This document shows, one piece after another, positions 1-11,029 of a DNA stretch of 64,000 bases. Source of the DNA: Bremia lactucae. Its lineage: Eukaryota > Oomycota > Peronosporomycetes > Peronosporales > Peronosporaceae. The notes beneath the pieces were generated by a model, which was given only the letters and a program-made list of their open reading frames with translations, did not search any database and was not told where the DNA came from. Position 1 is the stretch's first letter. Every line of letters starts with the position of its first letter. The stretch is taken from positions 2,268,070 to 2,332,069 of the forward strand of contig NC_090625.1 in NCBI RefSeq assembly GCF_004359215.1. Direction: 5' to 3'. Made by a program: the position numbers and the translations under genes.

Positions 1-1289
1 TACACGGAAACTTTCTCACCGGTGGTCAGGTACGTGACTTTACGCATGGTTATTGCAATCACAAAGTACTTCGACTGGCCACTTGACCAACTGGACGTAG
101 TTACAGCGTTCGTGTATGGTGTCATGAAAGAACAAGTATTCTGTCATTCTAAGAGGTGTTGAGATGGATGGTGACTTTGACTGCTTGAAATTGGTAAAGG
201 CAATCTACGGTCTCAAGCAATCTACGGTCTCAAGCAAGCTTCACGAGTTTGGAACGAGACTTTCGATGAATTTGTGCGCTCAATTGGATTTCAAGCATCG
301 GCATTCGACCCATGTCTATACATCAAAGTTGTGTATGGTCTTTGTGTACTTCTTCTGATTTACGTGGATGACGTCCTGGTGACAGAAAGCTCAGCGAAAC
401 TCATTGCGCGCACGAAGATCGACTTCGAGATGACCGACAGCGGCAAGTGTACATTTGTGTTGTGCATCGAATTGGTGGACGGACCTGATCGTAGTATCAC
501 CATGCGTCAACCACGCTATGTCAATGACATTCTCAAGCGTTTCGGCATGAGCAAGTGCATGGCCCCCGTCAGCCCGGTTGATTTAAGCTCTCGACTTCTC
601 CCAAGCAAGGATGCAACCAACATGGATGCACAGTTTCGAAAAGCAGTAGGTGCTTTAATGCACCTGATGACTGCAACGCGTCCAGACATTGCATATACTG
701 TAGGCTATGTGTCGCGTTTTATGGAGAACCCACAGCAGGATCATTAGATCGCAGTGAAGCGTATTTTTCGCTACTTACAAGGGGCGAAGTCACATTTAAT
801 CCGCTATCAACCAAGCGACAAGGTTGACTTTTGTGGGTATTCTGATGCGGACTGGGCCGGTGACCATGTTGATCGCAAGCCGACTTCGGAATTCGCGTTT
901 ATGCTTCTCGTTGTCCCATAAGCTGGGGGAGCAAGAAGCAGTCAAGCGTATCGCTGACGACGAGTGAGGCAGAATACATCGCGCTAAGTCTGGCAATTCA
1001 GGAAGGCAAGTGAATTCACCGTCTAGCTAATGATTCAGGACCAGAGCTTGTTATCTTCGAGGATAACCAATCGTGCATAAAGATGACAAAGAATCCGGTA
1101 AATCATGGTCGAGCCAAGCACATCGACATCAAGTATCATCACATCCGTGACGCAGTCAAGTGTGGCGAAGTGCACCTTGAATACTGTGAGACGTCGAACA
1201 TGTTCGCAGACATAATGACAAAGGGACTGCCCGGACCGCGCCACAAGGATATGACTGTGACGCTTGGTCTTCATGCGAGTTCGCATTGA
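1..1289 (+). pseudogene. A-group copia pol remnant (RT to RNase H), left copy of inverted duplication
   Basis: This is the 3' part of a Ty1/copia pol gene, cut by the window start. The first bases encode the RT stretch before the [10 protein letters not shown] motif. Then come YGLKQ (partly duplicated near 210-235), a YVDDVLV catalytic motif near 360-380, and RNase H signatures (SDADWAGD near 840, DNQSC near 1070, [11 protein letters not shown] near 1130). Stops and frameshifts break it into at least three pieces, for example TAG at 746-748 after the ENPQQDH region. The frame ends at 1289, just before a G-rich polypurine tract and the LTR at 1297. It is the exact reverse complement of 28495-29784. 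Relative to intact A1 (17070-21128) it is a diverged, inactive relative. Confidence 0.88.
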
Positions 1290-1296
1290 GGGGGCG

Positions 1297-1553
1297 TATT
1301 GAGGGTTCTGGGTTTCAGGTGACGTACACAACCCGAACCGGTCCAATCCGAACCGCATTTTAGCATAGTTCTTAGTATACTATAGTATAGTGAATTAGGC
1401 CATGTAGAAATGAGGGGTTACGGAAGTAGAATTGTAAGTCCCAACAAATCAATCACTTCCATGTATTCCTTCTCCGACATAAGTGTCTTCGCCTCTTCGC
1501 GCAGACTCCTCGCTTCGCTCCCTTCTTCCTCACGCCTTTCAGCAGGTTTAACA
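1297..1553 (+). repeat. A-group copia 3' LTR (left arm copy)
   Basis: A 257-base LTR that follows the polypurine run GAGGGGGCG. It starts TATTGAGGG and ends TTTAACA, like the LTRs of A1 but clearly diverged from them. It contains a TATA-like stretch near 1376-1390. Its mirror copy is 28231-28487. Sequence beyond 1553 is gypsy gag, so the A element appears to sit in, or next to, a gypsy fragment. Confidence 0.85.
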
Positions 1554-1568
1554 GAGCCTAGGTCTTCC

Positions 1569-2569
1569 TTAGTAGCCCCGCATTCACTGGGTATCGACGT
1601 TTTCCCGCACCGTACCAGATCTCTGGTATAGGTCGGAGTTGGAGCTCTTTCGAGCTTTATGCGAATTTTGTAGGGGGTGGGCCGGACGTAAATGTTTCAT
1701 ACTTCAGCACATATAACATCTACGGATGGTCTTATACTGTTGCACAGCATGAAGCGCCTCTTCTCCTTCCTCAACGAGGCTTAAATCCATGGGTTTCGCT
1801 CTAATAGACGGAAGCCATGTGCTCGAAGAGCTTGTTCGGTAAACAGGCGTGCTAACGCGAGCAGGCTTAAAGTCGAACTCAGCGCGTAGCGCTATGGCAA
1901 CTGCCTCTTTGAAAGTAGCAGGATGAGATCGGAATAATTCCGTTCGGGCAACGCCCTCATTGAGACCCCCATAAAGATAATTACTACAATTGCTTCTCGC
2001 ACCGGGTCTTGATGCATAGATGCAATGAGAGTTCTTAACTCCTGGACAAAGTCACCTAGGGTTCTTTTACCCTGTCAAGTTGCTAAAAGCTGTGCTCGCA
2101 TGCGAAAAGCCTGATCAGGCGGTGCAAACATGCTGGTCATTTGCTGTCTCAGCGAATCCCATGAGGGAAAAGCGTCGTTTATGGACGTGCTGCACGATAG
2201 TGCCCACTCCATGGCTCTACCTCTAAGTTTGGAAATGGCCATAGCCACCTTTTGCTGTTCTGTTAAGAACAAGGCGGAATCAATGTACATTTCCATCTGC
2301 TTAATTAAAAAAGGGAGATTTTTCCCCTTTTTTCCCTTTTTTCCCTCAAATGTCTTCACATTAACAGTTAGAGGTCGAGCCATCGGCTCTGAGTCAGGTA
2401 CAGCGATATACCGGGTTGGCATAGATGCCGCTAAGTGGTCCTGTACCTGACCGATCAGGGAGGTTTCGTATCGCATGAAGACTTCAAGCCTTGCATGCAG
2501 GACCCAAATAAGTTTTTGAGCTTGTCATAAGCGGCGCGTTGCGCTTCTGACAGTTCTGGGCCCTCTTCA
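1569..2569 (-). pseudogene. Ty3/gypsy gag remnant (left arm copy)
   Basis: Read on the minus strand this is a broken gypsy Gag: a capsid-like region from 2476 to 2075 (133 codons, with RPLTVNVKTFEG and AMEWALSC blocks), then a stop. A second piece follows containing LGDFVQELRTLIASMHQDP, then a PMDLS motif and a relic zinc knuckle (CYMC, stop, KHLRPAH). Retrotransposon Gag capsid domains of gypsy elements commonly carry the W-plus-F/LPP pattern seen here. No protease or RT of this element remains. It is the exact reverse complement of 27215-28215. Confidence 0.75.
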
Positions 2570-2624
2570 ATTTTCGTGAGGGTTTAGTCTTGTAAAGACT
2601 CAGGCGTAGATTGTCTACGAGTGT

Positions 2625-2849
2625 TATGAAACGGTCAAGTGAGCGAAGTTTAGCAAAATGCAAACTGAATGTTTTTAAGGTCCTTAATTCGCAAGCCTAT
2701 TGCTACCTCTAAGCCAATCATCACTTCTAGCCAATTATAGTTCATAGAACCTTCTAGAAGCGGATGACGTCATCTACTGACGTCATACCGGTATATACTG
2801 GTACATACTGGTAGTCACTTGGTCAGGTCGAGTCGCTTCCTCGCCAACA
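2625..2849 (-). repeat. B-group copia 3' LTR with two CRE sites (left arm copy)
   Basis: A 225-base LTR in minus orientation, starting TGTTGGCGAGG at 2849. It holds only two TGACGTCA sites, against five in most B copies. It is the mirror image of 26935-27159 with no length difference. On its coding side it follows the polypurine run GAGTGGGAG and the RNase H end of a B-type pol. Confidence 0.88.
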
Positions 2850-3400
2850 CTCCCACTCGACTCGACACTTGGTGCTATCACTCCCAGCATACATCGAAGG
2901 TGTTCAAACTGTATAGCAGGAATCGGCTTGGTCATCATGTCTGCTTTCATTGCCTTTGTCAAGCAGCATTGCAGCACCACTTGGCCGTCTTCAACCCTTT
3001 CTCGCACAAAGTGATAGCTCATGCCGATGTCCTTGGTTCTCTTGTGAAACTCCGGATTCTTGGCCAACGCAATCGCACCTGATTGTCTTCATACACCTTG
3101 ACAGCTTTGTTGCTCTTCATCTCACCAAGCTCGCATAAAAATGTCTTGAGCCAAATTGCTTCTTGTACTGCTTCCGTCAGCGCCATGTACTCTGCCTCCG
3201 TCGATGACAACGCCACCGTGCGCTGCTTCTTGCTCCTCCAGCTATTACACCCGTTATTCATCACGAAAGCGTATCCACTTGTACTTCGTCGCGTCTCCAC
3301 ATCAACAGCCCAATCTGCGTCTGAGTATCCTTGCAGTTTAGCGATACCATCACGTGAGAAATCAAGCCCATGCGTCGGTGTAGCTTGAAGATACCGCAAC
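2783..3400 (-). pseudogene. B-group RNase H 3' end joined to G1
   Basis: Minus-strand RNase H of Ty1/copia type: LRYLQATPTHG near 3400, SDADWAVDVETRRSTSGYAF, STEAEYMALTEA, then EDNQ. A one-base loss near 3064 shifts the frame, and the end (VRERVEDGQVVLQCC to YQYIPV) continues in the next frame to 2783. From 3079 downward the sequence is the exact mirror of B1 (26705-27001). From 3080 to 3400 it is a different B copy. At 3401-3410 it switches to G-type sequence, so the pol upstream of it is chimeric. Confidence 0.85.
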
Positions 3401-6383
3401 ACACGCTTGAGAGCTTACCAATGTGTTGGACATGGGTCAGCAACAAACTGGCTTAAAACTTCTACAGCAGCACCAAGGTCCGGACGCGTAGCAACCATCA
3501 AGTACATAATGCCACCAGCACAACTTCGGTACGGCACATTTTTCATCGTATCTTCATGCTTGCAACCACCCTCACACATGTTCTTCGTCAACTTAAGATC
3601 TGAAACTTGAGGCGTCTTCACAGGCTGCTATCTTGCATGCCGATCTTGTTCAACACTGACTAAAAAAACTTAGTCTGCCGAATAGTGACTTGACCGGATA
3701 CTCGATCTTGTCCAATTTCCATGCCGAAAAATACTTAAGTTCACCAAGATCAGTCATCTCAATCGATCGCTCAGTGCACGCTCCGTTGATACTAACAGCG
3801 AGTCTTCACTGCTTGCGATGATAAGATCGTTTACGTAAAACACGACAATAATCATGTCACCGTTTGTGCGCTTGATGTAGACGCAGTGATCGGACTCACA
3901 TTTGTTGAAATTCATCTTGATCAAGAATTGTCGATGGTGTGTTTTCATATGCGTGGCGACTGTTTAAGACCATAAAGCGACCGCTTGAGCCTGCACACAT
4001 GGTCCGGTTTGTCCACGCTGACAAATCCTTCGGGTTACTGCATGTATATTTCTTCATCCAGAATCCCGTTAAGAAATGCAGTCGTCACGTCTATTTAGTG
4101 CAGCATCAAACCGTACTTGGCAGCCAGACTCAGCACAACACGTATCGAAGTTAACTTCGCGCTGGCGCAAACGTCTCCTCGTAGTCGACTCCATACTTTT
4201 GCGAAAATCCTTTGGCCACGAGCCACGCCTTGTAACGCTCGATAATTCCATCTTGATTTACTTTCACTCGAAACACTCATCTGCATTCATTTGCTTTGCG
4301 TCCCAAAAGCAGAGGCACAACTTCCCATGTCTTGTTCTTGTAAACCGACTCTAACGCGGAGTCGCACGCGGCTTTTCACTCTTTCTCGTTGCTGGATTCC
4401 ATCGCCGACTTGAATGTTGTCGGCATTTCTCCCACTGAATACACGACGTTGGCTGGTTCATATATCTTCTCATTGTTCAGAACTGTAGCAGACGCTGACA
4501 TTTCTTCAAGTGTCGACCGTCGATAGTCAGCCACATGTCGCTTGGGACGCGGAATTACAGCGACCTTTTTCAGCGACTCAGTACGAGTATGCCATTTACG
4601 ACCCAAGTCAAATTCTGGGTGCGCGTCTTAAGCTTCATTCGGCTCCTCTTCAGATACCGTCGCGACTCATCAGAATTCGACCACTTGACAGGTCTTCAAA
4701 AAGATACGTTTCTGGTGCTCCGAATAGCCCAAAAATCGGCACAATACGGCTTTTGCGTCCAGCTTCGATCGCTTTCCTTTCGGAATGTGGACGTACGCGT
4801 GATAGCCAAAAACCTTAAGGTTTGCCAATAACGGTTTCTTTGTCGTCCAAATCTCGACTGGTGACTTTCCGTCGTCGATAGAACGCGAAAGACACCGATT
4901 ACGAAGAAACATTGCCGTCATTACAGCTTCACCCAATAGTGCTTAGCGAGGCCGGCGTGTTCCAGCATGGATATAGGGCATTCCACTAGCGTCCGGCTCA
5001 TACGCTCAGCAACTCCATTTAATTGTGGCGTGTAAGGCGGCGTATACTTGAAAACAATTCCTTGATCCGAGCAAAACTTAGACATTTTCTCGGACGCATA
5101 CCCGCCACCATTGTCACGACGAAGAGATTTTATGCGTTTGCCGGTCTGCTTTTCCGCGAAAGCAACAAAATTGGCGAACTTGTCCATGACTTCTGACTTG
5201 CTCTTGATCAAGTAAATGACACAGTACCGGGACTTGTCATCGGTGAAAGTCACGAAATAGCGCTTGCCGCTAAAAGATGGAGTCTGCATAGGGCCACATA
5301 CATCACTGTGTATGACATTTAAAAACTCACTTGCCCGCTCCGTCGATGTCGATTGGAAACGTACGCGGGCTTGCTTTCCAAGCGCACAGCTATCACAAAT
5401 CCGCACTTGTTTAAAGACGCAATGTCAATTCTCAATAGTGAGATTCTTCTTGACGATGGCACTAAGCCCGTCATGATCGATATGTCCTAGGCGAAGGTGC
5501 CACAAGTACGAGATGATATCTTCATTGTGAGCCAAAGGCTTGACAACATTTGCTTCATCTTGAAAAACTGGAGTCATGTGAAGTTTGAAAAATTCTTTTC
5601 CTTCGCGTACACCGATCTTCAACTTGGCGCCTTTTGTCTCTGCGAAGCACCCTTCCTTGTCGAATACAACAGGCCCAACGTCCTTGGCAAAACAACCGAC
5701 AAAAAACAAAGTTCGCGATATCTTCGGAATTTGCCAAACGTTCGTAAGCACACCCTTTTTAACCCCCTGCAAAGTCTTCATTGACATGACGATGTCTCCG
5801 CTGGCGATAGCTTGGAAAATATCGTCGTCTGAGAGATGAACGTCGATTGAACCGAAGACATCGTAGTTCCGCATTAATTTCTTGGAACTTGTCATATGCG
5901 CGTCGCCCCCAAGTCGACCAGTCAATCATCATCGGACTTGGCATAATCGCTGCTACCGCCAGTCGAGATAAGATAGTCGCCAGAATTTTCAATCTGTGCG
6001 ACGTTTGCACGCTGCAACCGATATCGCTCAGCGTCATTCGGACTCGTGAATGGCAATCCAAGAACTAGTGTCCTTGTTTGTTGCAATTATGGCACATACC
6101 AGTCTTCTTCACCAACCGTTCTTTGCGCTTCGCTTCCTTTATCGTGAACGCTTGACCAGTCGCAGCTCCGTCGCCGCCGTATTCCTTGCGTTTCATATCT
6201 TCGTGTAAGGTCGAGACGTCACAAGCTCCCAAGTCAACATATCCGCACGCGATTTCAACGCAGTAATAAGAAACTGCAACGAGTCACTGAGACTCCCGAG
6301 AAGCATGATAACCAAGTCGTCCATGCTCACCGGGGCACCCGCAGCGTCGAGCTGCTCCGCTTGCGTCTTGAGCTTGTTGATGT
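3401..6383 (-). pseudogene. G1 copia pol, dead copy (protease to RNase H side)
   Basis: Minus-strand copia pol in many frames. From 6383 downward: end of gag (INKLKTQAEQLDAAGAPVSMDDLVI), a decayed protease region, the GAG-pre-integrase HLRLGHIDHDGL near 5490, integrase core ([28 protein letters not shown]) in 5406-4921, and RT pieces. The RT catalytic box reads YVND instead of YVDD (3754-3948). Stops and frameshifts are numerous. The same lesions, with the same reading-frame boundaries, occur in G2, so the two are duplicates of an already dead element. It is interrupted at its gag by B3 and continues at 10291-10714. Confidence 0.85.
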
Positions 6384-6623
6384 TGTTGGCGAGGAAGCGG
6401 CTCGACCTGACCAAGAGACTACCAGTATGTACCAGTATATACCGGTAATGACGTCATAGGGTGACGTCAGTAGATGACGTCACAAGCTTCTAGAAGGTTC
6501 TATGAACTATGATTGGCTAGAAGTAATGATTGGCTTAGAGGTAGCAATAGGTTTGCGAACTAAGGACCTTAAATATATTTACTTTGCATTTTGCTAAACT
6601 TCGCTCACTTGACCGTTTCAATA
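6384..6623 (+). repeat. B3 5' LTR (three CRE sites)
   Basis: A 240-base LTR from TGTTGGCGAGG to TTTCAATA, directly followed by the primer-binding site GGTTATGAGCCC at 6624. TGACGTCA sites start at 6449, 6462 and 6475, exactly 13 bases apart. CCAAT-type boxes (as ATTGG) lie near 6513 and 6532. A TATA-like run lies near 6574. Confidence 0.92.
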
Positions 6624-6627
6624 GGTT

Positions 6628-9600
6628 ATGAGCCCAAGACCCGCCTTCTTTGCCCCCGACGTTGACTTCGCTTTCGCCATGGCTTCCGCTTCCGCCACCT
6701 CTTCTCGCATCAACAAGTTTGATGGCATGAATTTTCATACGTGAAAGTTTAAGATGCAAATGGTGCTGGAGGAGAGGGGCCTGTGGGAAGTGACAAGCGG
6801 GGAGGTGAAACTCGAGCACCTGACCAGTACGCTGGATCAGACAACTTACAAGCGTAAGTCTCGAAAGGCGCTGGCGATCATCTGTCTCGCGATGGAGGTT
6901 CACAGCTGCCTCTGGTTCGCTCGGCAAGTGGAGCGCACGATGCATGGTCACGGCTGGAGGGACACTTCGAGAAGAAGAGCTTGGCGAATAAGCTCTATCT
7001 TCGTCGACGCTTCTTTACGGCCAGAATGGATGATGGTGATGATGTGCTACAGCACATTAACAAGTTAAAGACCCTGGCGGAGCAGCTGGATGCAGTAAAT
7101 GGGAGCTCCGGTTAGTGAAGACGACTTGGTCATCACGCTCTTGGGAAGCCTCAGTAATTCGTTTGCGTTCCTGATCACGGCACTGGAGTCAAGAGCTGAC
7201 TCGCTGTCATGGGAGCTGGTGACGTCTCGACTGTTGCACGAGGACATGAAACGCAAGGAACAAGGTGGCGGCATCGAGAGAGCCGCGCACGGTCAAGGTC
7301 AAGCGTTTATGTCGAACGATCAAGGAAAGCGCAAGGGAGTACGACAAGCGCCTGTCAAGACGAGCAGTGCATGTCATTATTGTGGTGAGCAGGGACATTG
7401 GATTGCGAAGTGTCCAGTACGACTCCGCGAGAATACGCAGCGACAGAGGTCGCAAACAGCAAATATCGCGCAAGTAGAAGACGACTCGGGCGATTTTCTG
7501 TTCTCGGTTGGTGGTGATGCAAGTGCTACCAAGTCAGAATGTGTGTGGTTGGTTGACTCAGGAGCAACGCAACACATGACGTACTCGAAAGAGTACATGA
7601 AGAATTACAAGACTATTTCTCCAATAGATGTGCATCTCGCTGACGACGGTGTGGTCCAAGCGGTGGGAATGGGCGACATAGTGATGTCTATGAAAACTCC
7701 GCGTGGGACTAAGAAAGGTATGCTTACTGGCGTATGGCATATTCCCAAGCTTTCGCGAAATTTGTTTTCGGTTGGCCGCTTTACAAAGGATGTTGGGCCA
7801 GTTACGTTTGAGCGCGATGGTTGTTTTGCGGAAACAAAAGATCTTCGCTGAAAGCTTGGAGCGCGTGAAGGCAAAGGGTTGTTCAAGCTTTGCATGACGC
7901 CTATTCTGATGGATGAGGCAAATATAACAAGAAACCATTGCTGACTAACCTGAAGGTGTTTGGTTGTCACGCGTATGTTATGGTGCCAAAGGAAAAGCGT
8001 GCCAAATTCGATTCTCGGTCAGTACGCTGCCGGTTTCTTGGATATTCGGATCATGAGAAAGCGTATCGATTCGAGGAGCTGGACAGTTGCCGCATACTGG
8101 TAAGTCGCGACGCTCAGTTCATGGAAGATGTTTTCGACAGTGGAAGACGCAACTACCTTCAGCAGGACGTAGTCATCGAAGACGAAGAGGCGACGGATGA
8201 TGAATCGCCGCAGGAACAAGAGGAAGACACTGCGCAAGATGCGGACATGGAGTCCAGCAGTAAGAGACACCAACGGACACAGTCGTTGGAGAAAGCAACA
8301 GACACTCCAAACGCCAAGCGGTCTGCGTATTACAATAGACGTCAAGGTCTTGATGAGATGTCAGCAGCAGCTCAAGATGCAACACATCACGAAGCTGCAT
8401 ACGTCATGGATTCAGTGGGAGATATGCCGACTACGTTTAAGTCGGCTATGGAATTCAGTGACGCAGTGAAATGGAAGGAAGCGTGCGATTCGGAGTATGA
8501 CTCGCTCCAGAAAAATGATACATGGAACATTGTACCGTTGCCAAAGGGACGCAAGGCTATCGGCTGCAGATGGGTGTTGCGTGTCAAGGAGACTCAAGAT
8601 GGCGAAATTGAGCGGTATAAGGCACGTCTAGTGGCTAAGGGGTTCTCACAGAAGTATGGAGTCGATTACGAAGAAACGTATGCGCCGGTGGCCAAGTTTA
8701 CGTCGATTCGAATTGTTCTGAGTTTGGCTGCCAAGTATGCGCTGAAGTTGCATCAGATGGATGTCAAGACAGTGTTCCTAAATGGTGGATTAGATGAAGA
8801 TATCTACATGGCGCAGCCAGATGGATATGTCGATGCTGGTCGTCCAGATCACGTGTGCAAGCTAAAGAAGTCACTATACGGGTTGAAGCAATCACCCCGT
8901 ATGTGGAATCAGACCATCGATGACTTCATGATCAAGATGGGTTTCATCAAGTGTGAATCAGATCACTGCGTGTACGTTAAGCGAGATGACAGTGACATGG
9001 TCTTCGTTGTTTTGTATGTTGACGATCTGATCATCGCAAGTAGCAACGACGAGTTTCTCACGTCAACAAAGCGTGCGTTGAGCGACCGATTCGAGATGAC
9101 GGATCTCGGCGAGCTGAAGTATTTTCTTGGTGTGGAAATCAAGAGCGATCATGCGGCTGGCCATGTGACGATGCGGCAAACCAAGTTTCTTAAGTCTGTT
9201 TTAACCAAGTTTGGGATGCATGACAGCAAGCCCGTGAAGACACCTCAAGATCCTGGACTTAGACTGACCAAGAACATGTGTGAAGGCGGCTGCAATCATG
9301 AAGAAACAATGAAGAACGTACCCTACCGGAGTGCCATTGGAGGTATCATGTACTTGATGGTTGCGACTCGTCCGGACCTTGCTGTGGCAGTGGGAGCATT
9401 GAGTCAATTTGCGGCTGATCCCTGTCCAATACATTGGCAGGGTATCAAGCGTGTGTTGCGGTATCTTCAAGCAACACCGACGCATGGACTTAATTTCTCA
9501 CGTGATGGTATTGCTACACTGCAAGGATACTCAGACGCAGATTGGGCTGGTGATGTGGAGACGCGACGTAGTACAAGCGGATACGCTTTCTTGATGAATA

Positions 9601-10082
9601 ACGGGTGTATTAGCCGGAGGAGCAAGAAGCAGCGAACGGTGGCGTTGTCATCGACGGAGGCAGAGTACATGGCGCTGACGGAAGCAGTACAAGAAACAAT
9701 TTGGCTCAAGACATTTCTATGCGAGCTTGGTGAGATGAAGAGCAACGAAGCTGTCAAGGTGTACGAAGACAATCAAGGTGCGATTGCGTTGGCCAAGAAT
9801 CCGGAGTTTCACAAGAGAACCAAACACATCGGCATACGCTATCACTTCGTGCGGGAAAGAGTTGAAGACGGCCAAGTGGTGCTGCAATACTGCTCGACAA
9901 AGGAAATGAAAGCAGACATGATGACCAAGCCGATTCCTGCTGTACAGTTTGAACACCTTCGACGCATGCTGGGAGTGTTAGCAACAAGTGTCGAGTCGAG
10001 TGGGAGTGTTGGCGAGGAAGCGGCTCGACCTGACCAAGAGACTACCAGTATGTACCAGTATATACCGGTAATGACGTCATAG
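6628..10082 (+). pseudogene. B3 gag-pol, integrase deleted
   Basis: The start codon at 6628 lies in the primer-binding site ([10 protein letters not shown]). Gag is broken: a TGG-to-TGA stop near 6742, a frameshift near 6897, and extra bases near 7097. A good stretch from 7099 to 7851 holds the zinc knuckle [14 protein letters not shown] and protease DSGATQHM, then TGG-to-TGA ends it at 7851. Near 7925 the sequence jumps from the end of the protease region straight to KKPLLTNLKVFG. That removes about 0.7 kb with the HHCC and DDE parts of integrase; CAAGA is present at both edges in B1. RT and RNase H are open from 7938 to 10082 (YVDDLIIASS near 9016, SDADWAGD near 9533). Confidence 0.92.
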
Positions 10083-10285
10083 TGTGACATCAGTAGATGA
10101 CGTCAGTAAATGACGTCATAGGGTGACGTCAGTAGATGACGTCACAAACTTCTAGAAGGTTCTATGAACTATGATTGGCTAGAAGTAATGATTGGCTTAG
10201 AGGTAGCAATAGGTTTGCGAACTAAGGACCTTAAATATATTTACTTTGCATTTTGCTAAACTTCGCTCACTTGACCGTTTCAAAA
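10007..10285 (+). repeat. B3 3' LTR (five CRE sites plus one variant)
   Basis: A 279-base LTR preceded by the polypurine tract GAGTGGGAG. CRE-like sites start at 10072, 10085 (TGACATCA variant), 10098, 10111, 10124 and 10137, all 13 bases apart. The pol frame runs 76 bases into it and stops at 10082 directly after the first site. Confidence 0.92.
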
Positions 10286-10290
10286 TATGT

Positions 10291-10714
10291 GTTTTAGGAC
10301 ACCATCACCTTCTTCCATCATTGTTGTGAAGAAACGTCGACGAAGAAAGAGCTTGTTTGCGAGGATCCTCTTCTCGAAGTGTCCTTCTAGTCTTGACCAG
10401 GCATAATGCGCACCACTTGACGATCGGACCAGCGGCAGCTGCGAGTCTTCCATCGCGAGACAGATTATCGCCAACGCCTTACGAGCCTTCCTCTTAAAGG
10501 TCGCCTGATCCAACGCATTCGTGCAGTGCGTCAGCTTTATCTATCCACTTCCCGCAAGTGCCTCTCCGCCAGCTCCATCTGTATCATGAACTTCCACATG
10601 TAAAAGTTGGTGCCGCCAAATTTGTTGATACGACTTGGCGTAGAGGCGTCCATGATAACGAAGGCAGTGTCTGGGGTGTGGAAGGCAGCGAAGGCGGGGC
10701 TTGGGCTCATAATC
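10291..10714 (-). pseudogene. G1 gag start region (5' side of the element split by B3)
   Basis: Minus-strand continuation of G1. The gag start ATG (10710-10708) sits in a primer-binding site with one change (GATTATGAGCCC). The peptide continues with INKFGGTNFYMWKF and is stopped by TAA at 10537-10539 after REVDR. After the stop comes the gag block [24 protein letters not shown] (10513-10280). The same stop is present in G2 (16138-16140). Confidence 0.85.
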
Positions 10715-11029
10715 TGTTGTATTAGGTCAAGTGTGCACTAGATGGCAAAATGTAAAGTAAATATAGTTAAGGTCCTTAGTTCGCAAACCGTTTGCTATCT
10801 CCAAGCCTACTAGATAGTCTACTGGATTTACTTACCGCTACATTCCTTCTAGCACGTGGAGACGCCATCTTGAATATGATCATTTGCCCATCTGAAAGTA
10901 GATCATCGAACGCTTTGCGAAACCATCTGTTGTGCTGTCGCATGTTGATGATCGCTGTCGCGCGATGTCGATGATCAATTGGTACATACCGGTTAGTGTT
11001 GCGCACTTCGAGGCGCATCCTTATCAACA
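10715..11029 (-). repeat. G-group LTR shared by G1 (5' LTR) and G2 (3' LTR)
   Basis: A 315-base LTR, minus orientation, from TGTTGATAAGG (11029) to ATACAACA (10715). On its left it is followed by the G1 primer-binding site and gag. On its right it directly continues the RNase H end of G2. One LTR therefore serves two elements. It lacks CRE sites but carries the block GGTTTGCGAACTAAGGACCTT plus a TATA-like run, shared with the B, C and F LTRs. Confidence 0.88.

Larger units (their letters stand above)
6384..10285 (+). mobile_element. B3: B-group copia element with internal deletion, inserted in G1 gag
   Basis: This is a bounded insertion: the G1 sequence ending at 6383 resumes at 10286. The 5-base flanks are GATGT (6379-6383) and TATGT (10286-10290), a target duplication with one change. 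The uncut site is seen in G2 near 15887. The 5' LTR is 240 bases and the 3' LTR 279 bases, a difference of 39 bases that matches three 13-base CRE units. The element is non-autonomous because it has lost most of its integrase. Younger than G1, since it sits inside it. Confidence 0.9.

Noticed and set aside
2130..2450. 106-codon open frame on the plus strand (and its mirror 27334-27654, minus)
   Set aside because: Antisense shadow of the gypsy Gag capsid region; Phe/Pro run comes from the Lys/Gly codons on the real strand.
10072..10144. Simple satellite DNA
   Set aside because: The repeats are confined to LTR U3 at a fixed position in all B/C copies and do not extend beyond it.
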